The notes under the pieces: generated by a model
The model's input: the letters and a program-made list of their open reading frames with translations, nothing else
Database searches by the model: none
What the model was told of the DNA's origin: nothing
In this document: positions 58,501 through 64,000 of the stretch, one piece after another
How the letters are laid out: each line of letters begins with the position of its first letter
Position numbering within the stretch: position 1 is the first letter of the stretch
NCBI GenBank assembly: GCA_018466975.1
Contig: CM031553.1
Coordinates: forward strand, 1,178,001-1,242,000
Reading direction: 5' to 3'
Length of the DNA stretch: 64,000 bases
Source of the DNA: Sparassis latifolia
Lineage: Eukaryota > Basidiomycota > Agaricomycetes > Polyporales > Sparassidaceae
Made by a program: the position numbers and the translations under genes

Positions 58501-61500
58501 CTATTCTCAACGATTTGGACTCCCACGACTTGGTTCGTGCCGGCTTGGTACCTGCCGCAACAGCAAACATGTCGAAGAAGCGGATACGGCTTGCCACGAT
58601 AGGTATGAGTCTTGTTCGATGACCACATCTTTAGAACTCATGGATACAACGCAGACAATTATCAGGGTGAGGAGAGTGATATCGTGATTGTGTCGCTTAC
58701 AAGGAGCAACTCTAACCACGATATCGGGTTCATGTTCTCACCGGAACGCGTGAACGTCCTCCTGTCCCGAGCCCGCCTAGGAATGATCATGCTTGGGAAT
58801 GCAGAAACATTTATGCAAGCACGCCGAGGTAAAGAGCTTTGGACCAAGCTTTTCGATCTACTCAAACGTAGCAATCGCGTGCATGACGGTCTTCCTGTCA
58901 AATGCGAGCGCCACCCGACGCGGATGGCTCTACTGAAGCGTCCACACGATTTCACTGACCTTGTGCCCGACGGTGGATGTCAAGAGCCCTGGTGGGTGGC
59001 GTAATACTATCATTCCTGAATACCCATGTTCACACTAGTTTGGTCCTACAGTGGTACATTGTTGAATTGCAACATTCACAACTGCCCTTCAAAGTGCCAT
59101 CAGCTCTACGATCACTCAAAGATGCGTTGCGAGTCCATCATGAAGGATACATGCTCCAAAGGTCACCCGCTGTCTTGGACATGCCATGAGGGTCGTCCTC
59201 CTGCATGCAAGAAGTGCGAACGAGAGACAAAGCTTGCAGAACTGAAGCAGCGCCAGGCTTTTGCATTGCAAAGGAAGCGCGAAGAAGACGATCGCGCCCA
59301 TGCGGCTGAGCTCGCGAAGCTTGACGAAGAGATTGCACTGGAAAGACAGAAGCTGCGGGACGAGCAGCTTGCTCAAGAACGAGCCAACGTCATTCAGCAG
59401 AAGCAGAAGGATGTGGAGGAAGCAAGATCTATGTCGTCGCGAGTGGTATCTTCGATACAAACAGTCAGTGCCACGCTCAGCTTAGGTTCAGGCTCTTCCC
59501 CGCGCGCAGTTGGTCCTATAGCAGCGACGACGGCTGCACCTGTGGCTGTCCCGAGGTCGCCCACTCCTACACATTCGAAGGTCAAGGCCTCTGCTGAGTC
59601 CAAACCACCAGCTTCGAAAAGCCAGCCGACGCAGCAAACACCTTCGCCCTCAGAGTCCGAGCAAGACTGGGAGCGTCAGAAGACGATGGAGGGTGCATCT
59701 AATGAATCAATAGATGCTATCATGCACATGACAGGCCTTGAAGAAGTCAAGGCACAGGTCTTACGTATCAAGGACAAGATTGAGATAACTCAACGACAAA
59801 ATACCTCTTTGAAAAGTGAACGTTTCAATATTGTATTGTTGGGCAATCCTGGAACAGGTAGGTGTCCACGAGTGACTTGCAGGGTTGCCGGTACTGAAGA
59901 GCATTTGAAATGGCTAATAGGAAAGACAACCGTTGCGCGCCATTACGCGAAGTTCTTGACATCGCTTCAAGTCCTTCCTGGAGCTGCATTTGTGGAAACT
60001 ACTGGGTCTCGCCTCGCAAATGATGGAGTCGCTGGTATCAAGAAACATATCGAAGAAGTCATCAATGCTGGAGGAGGAGCGATCTTTGTCGACGAGGCCT
60101 ACCAGTTGAAGTCTGAACACAGTTTCCAAGGAAGCCAGGTCCTGGATTTTCTCCTGGCGGAAATGGAAAATAATGTTGGCTCCATCGTCTTCATTCTGGC
60201 TGGATACAGCAAGCAGATGGAGAAGTTCTTCGAGCACAATCCGGGCTTGACCAGTCGTGTTCCATATATGCTTCAGTTCGCAGACTACAAGGACAGCGAA
60301 TTGCGGTTGATGTTTGAGCGGATGATAACAAAGAAGTATAACCGCCAGATGGAGGTGGAGGATGGATTTGAAGGCCTTTACTCACGCATTGTAATCCGAC
60401 GATTAGGGAGAGGTCGGGGTCGAGAGGGATTCGGGAATGCACGGGCTCTGGAGAACCTGCTGGCGAAGATTGGGGAACGTCAGGCAGCGCGTATCGCCAA
60501 AGAAAGGAAGAAGGGACCACATCCAAATGATTTTCTCATCACGAAAGAAGATTTGATTGGCCCTGATCCCTCTCAAGTCTTGATCGACAGTGCAGCATGG
60601 AAGAAATTGCAGAAACTTATTGGATTGACGGAAGTGAAGGAGTCAATACGAAACTTATTTGACCTCATTGACAGCAACTATCAACGCGAATTAAAGGAGA
60701 AGGATCCTATCCAGATGTCCCTCAATCGCGTGTTCCTCGGGTCTCCGGGAACGGGTAAGACCTCAGTAGCCAAACTCTATGGCCAGATTTTGGCGGATAT
60801 AGGTCTTCTTAGCAACGGCGAAGGTACGTGCATCTTTCCCTTTCTTTCCCTTCCTTCGTTTGACGTCGGCAGACTGATTATGTTCTTCAGTTGTGCTGAA
60901 GAACCCGGCCGACTTCATTGACTCGGTGCTCGGGGGATCAGAGAGCAAGACAAAAGCTATACTAGCGAGTACTGTTGGAAAGGTTCTCATTATCGACGAG
61001 GTCTGTGTAACCCATTTGAGTCGACGCAAGACAACTGATCGCGTGCCAGGCATACATGTTGTATGGGGGAGGCCCTAGTGAAGTCAGAACGATCCGTATA
61101 AAACTGCTGTAATCGACACAATCGTCGCAGAGGTGCAAAGTGTACCAGGAGAAGACCGTTGCGTCCTGTTGTTGGGTTACAAAGACCAGATAGTCGAGAT
61201 GTTCCAGGTATGCCTTTGACTGCCTACAGTGAGCCTGTATGGGACTGATACTCTGATCATCAAGAACGTGAATCCTGGATTGGCACGACGCTTTGCAATA
61301 GAAAACGCGTTCCACTTTGAAGACTTCAACGATCAACAGTTGCTGGAGATTTTGCAATTGAAGTTGAAAGATCAAGATCTTGAGGCTACGGATGAAGCGA
61401 AAGCTGTTGCCATCGATCTGCTAAGTCGCGCCCGCAATCGCCCTAACTTCGGAAACGCAGGTGAAGTGGAGAATGTTCTTGGACAGGCCAAAGCTCGCTA

Positions 61501-63123
61501 TCAAACAAGACAGGCATCGCTCCCCGTGAAACAAAGAAGATTTGATGTTGTGTTCGAACCGCGAGACTTCGATCCCGACTTCGACCGTGGGGCTCGGGCA
61601 TCGAGCAATTTGCAGAAAATATTTGAGGACGTGATAGGATGCGAGGATATCGTAGCGAAGTTAGGAGGATATCAGGATACCGCACGGAGGATGAAGGCGC
61701 GGAGAATGGACCCTCGTGATCAAATTCCTACCACCTTCGTCATGAAAGGACCCCCAGGTGTGTTCATTCTCTTCTGGGAGTAGTACTTACGCGAGCTGTG
61801 ACTTCTTGCGAAGGAACTGGAAAGACCACCACAGCTCGGAAAATGGGACAGGTCTTTTATGACATGGGGTTCCTCTCCTCTCCGGATGTTATTGAATGTT
61901 CTGCATCAGATCTCGTCGGTCAATACGTTGGTCAGACGGGGCCGAAGACACAGAAGCTAATGGAGAAAGCATTGGGGAAGGTTTTGTTCATTGATGAAGC
62001 ATACCGACTTGGTGAAGGACATTTTGCTAAGGAAGCCATCGATGAACTCGTCAGTGTCCTGACTCAGCCGAGATTCCTCCATAAGGTCGTGGTGATACTT
62101 GCCGGGTACGATCAAGATATGAACCGACTCATGTCTGTCAATGCCGGACTGTCGAGTCGGTTCTCCGAGGAGATCACTTTTGTGAACATGGCCCCTGCGC
62201 GCTGTCTGGAGGTTCTGAAGAAAGGATTAATGAAGAAGAATGTCTATCTCAACGATCTCGATAATCCCTCTTCTGACACATACCAAGAATTGGAAGCTTT
62301 GATTCAAGAGTTGTCGAACCTTCCTTCCTGGGGAAATGCTAGAGATGTTGGAACACTGGCAAAGCAAATGATTAGTCACGTCTTCACTCACTTACCGGAT
62401 TCCGATCCTCCGAACGCAGACTCGCGGCTACTTCTGTCAGGCACAGATGCAGTTGCATGCACGAAGTCTATGTTGACAGAACGGCGCGCCCGATACATCA
62501 ACGTTGGTCCAGCGGAGCCTCGCTCTCCACTCTTTGAGACGAAGCAGCAGATGTTAAACCCTCCGCCTCCGCCTCTACCTCCATCCACACGCACAGCGAG
62601 TTCCGTCAAGACTGCTCCGGACGAGCGTCGGGAAAATAGGTCAGGACCTTCTCAGTCTGAAGCCCAGCAGCGAGATCCGGAAGTGTCAGACAAGGTCTGG
62701 CTCCACCTTCAAGAAGCTAAGAAAGCGGCAGAATTTGAAGCCAGACGTGCAACAGAGGAACAACGTCGGCTGGAACAGCAGCTTCAGGAGACTAAGGAGC
62801 ACGAGGAAGCCGTACAGATTTTTGTCAAGAAGCTCGCAGAAGCCAGAGCCAAGGATGACGCTGAGCAAGCTGAGCTGAAGCGAAAACTGGAGGAGGTGCG
62901 ATTGAGGGAATATCGACTGAAAGTCGAGCGGGAGAGGAGAGAAGCCGCCCTGAAAGCGAAGATGGAGGAGGAAGCCCGGCGCAGAAAACAGGAGGCCATG
63001 GCACAGGCGAAACTTCGCAAGATGGGAGTTTGTGTTGCAGGTTATCAATGGATCAAGATCTCGGGAGGATATAGGTGTGCTGGTGGCAGTCATTATGTTT
63101 CCGATGCGGCGCTGGGACTTTGA
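55543..63123 (+). CDS. Giant fusion: SF1 (ZNFX1/Upf1-like) helicase + Cys-rich zinc module + three CbxX-type AAA+ domains
   Basis: About 2,300 residues, about nine short introns. N-terminal conserved block NRLFDSILNGKQSLTPQNGP and FLESICAQADPATCVNRLIA. Helicase: Walker A QGPPGTGKS (across the intron at about 57051-57106), VVCYTNHALDQFLEDL, Walker B-like LLVEEAGEILESHVL, GDHKQLRP, QQHRMRPEISSLIR, IDNYQGEESDIVIVSL, VNVLLSRARLGM. A Cys/His-rich module (59063-59225) follows: CNIHNCPSKCH, CSKGHPLSWTCHEG, CKKCERE. Then a coiled coil and linker. AAA-1: GNPGTGKTTVARHYAKFL, FVDEAYQL. AAA-2: GSPGTGKTSVAKLYGQIL, VLIIDE. AAA-3: GPPGTGKTTTARKMGQVF, VLFIDEAYRLGEG, ILAGYDQDMNRL. Then a Pro-rich linker, a long charged coiled coil and a Cys tail (CVAGYQWIKISGGYRCAGGS). 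Frame breaks near 55757 and 61087 look like single missing bases. Expected to remodel nucleic-acid/protein complexes using ATP; role unknown. Confidence 0.85.
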
Positions 63124-63863
63124 GCGACCAGTTCGCATATCCCAACAACTATTTAGAACGCAGGACGTCCTTACCTTTTCAGTGATGTACAATGATTTAG
63201 GAGTACTTTTACTTGCGTTGAAAATGTGAGTAGGTCGCATCGGTTGATAGGGAGGATAGTGTATACACCCTGCAGTGATACTTCCGGGATTCAAGGCTTG
63301 CGGCTCTTGGCGCTGTAGCATTAATTCTGTAGTACTGCCTGTACATACACGTCATCACCTACGGTAAGCTCGACACTGAGAGGTAAATGTATTCGAGCAC
63401 ATCATTCAAATGGACGAAGCGGCCGCGTTACAGAACATTGATGTTCTGGCGTTACCCTTGGACGCAGCAGTGTCAATGTTCGGGCCGGCATTAACATATT
63501 TGTTGCTTCCGAGCAACCTTCGAGTCGACGAATCGAACAGGAAGATCTAGGTTGGCTGCCAGTGTGAACAGGTTTGGGATACTGCGGGATAAATTCGGCA
63601 TTGGTCACGCAAAATGCTCCATATACTCACCCACGGCCCGCGTCGGTGGTAGAAATACCCGTCACCCACTGGTGTTTTCAGATTCCTGGGTGTGAGCAAG
63701 AGAATGTACGAAGCCAGTAAGGCAGTCTTGATTCCTCGGACGCCCGCTAGGTCCTCGTGACCGAGCACGCAGCAGATAATCCCTCCAGTGTCCGTATCTG
63801 AAAATAGCGTGAGGGTATAAAAGAGCAAGTAAAAGTAATTCTCGCTAACTCGACGGACTGAGC
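63124..63863. other. Intergenic 740 bp, GDSL gene promoter side
   Basis: No gene recognised. An AT-richer stretch with TATAAAAG near 63816-63823 lies about 40 bp before the esterase ATG and is a plausible TATA box for it. Confidence 0.45.
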
Positions 63864-64000
63864 ATGGCTATCCGGGACCTCGTCGCGGCCTTTGGTCTCC
63901 TTCTGAGTTCAGCACAGTCTGCCTGTGCTCTCGGATATGGTCCCCTCCCTGGTCAGATCAAGAACCTCGTGACATTTGGAGACTCCTACTCAGATGTCGT
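63864..64000 (+). CDS. Secreted GDSL/SGNH esterase, CE16-like (5' end only)
   Basis: The window ends inside exon 1. The ATG at 63864 starts a signal peptide (MAIRDLVAAFGLLLSSAQSA followed by CALGYGPLPG), then the block-I motif LVTFGDSYSDVV with the nucleophilic Ser of the G-D-S-Y-S-D form typical of fungal CE16 acetyl esterases and related SGNH hydrolases. CE16 enzymes remove acetyl groups from hemicellulose oligosaccharides. The catalytic Asp/His and the rest of the protein lie beyond base 64000. Confidence 0.85.
   Translation, partial: MAIRDLVAAFGLLLSSAQSACALGYGPLPGQIKNLVTFGDSYSDV

Overview
The window reads as nuclear DNA of an agaricomycete (mushroom-forming basidiomycete). Genes are dense and broken by many 50-70 nt GT-AG introns, with microexons of 5 and 12 nt. 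The families are typical of that class: Plavaka transposase, DUF6532, DUF7598, double-BTB proteins, an Ish1/Msc1 protein and a CE16-like GDSL esterase. The species cannot be told from the sequence. Gene models were spliced by hand; where exon sums are given, the frame closes exactly.

Layout. 1-2.3 kb holds a histone H2A.Z gene cut by the left edge and an SDR oxidoreductase gene, both on the minus strand. 2.7-14 kb is a transposon graveyard. It starts with a hAT-type element with 8-bp target duplications that carries a nested miniature Copia retrotransposon. A probable 7.6-kb Plavaka element follows, holding a DUF6532 gene and a dead transposase gene that is itself split by a 410-bp hAT-like insertion. 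Then come a tRNA-Glu and an 831-bp MULE-type inverted-repeat element with a 9-bp target duplication. 16-22 kb has a MYND zinc-finger gene and the glycolytic GAPDH gene. 22.7-29.2 kb has two close double-BTB paralogues around an APH-like kinase gene, a MYND gene relic and a small LRAT/NlpC-like protein gene. 29.8-38.3 kb is housekeeping: a DUF7598 membrane protein, a BAG-domain co-chaperone, an SRPBCC protein and the AP-1 clathrin adaptor beta subunit. 38.7-42.4 kb has two more double-BTB paralogues separated by a 377-bp MITE. 43.5-45.3 kb is a 1.76-kb inverted-repeat element with a second hAT-type element nested inside it. 45.9-63 kb holds an amino-acid/choline-type permease, a mitochondrial PPR protein, an Ish1-repeat (Msc1-like) protein and a 7.6-kb gene fusing an SF1 (ZNFX1/Upf1-like) helicase to three CbxX-type AAA+ modules. 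The window ends in the first exon of a GDSL esterase gene.

No operon-like pathway is visible. The points of most interest are (i) the helicase plus triple AAA+ fusion, (ii) the possibility that the DUF6532 gene is cargo of the Plavaka transposon, (iii) two hAT-type elements that share TIR ends, 8-bp target duplications and an internal array with a roughly 40-bp period, and (iv) four double-BTB genes that all end in a separate 12-nt coding exon. Three genes or domains are interrupted by single missing bases between 54.7 and 61.1 kb, which may be assembly errors.
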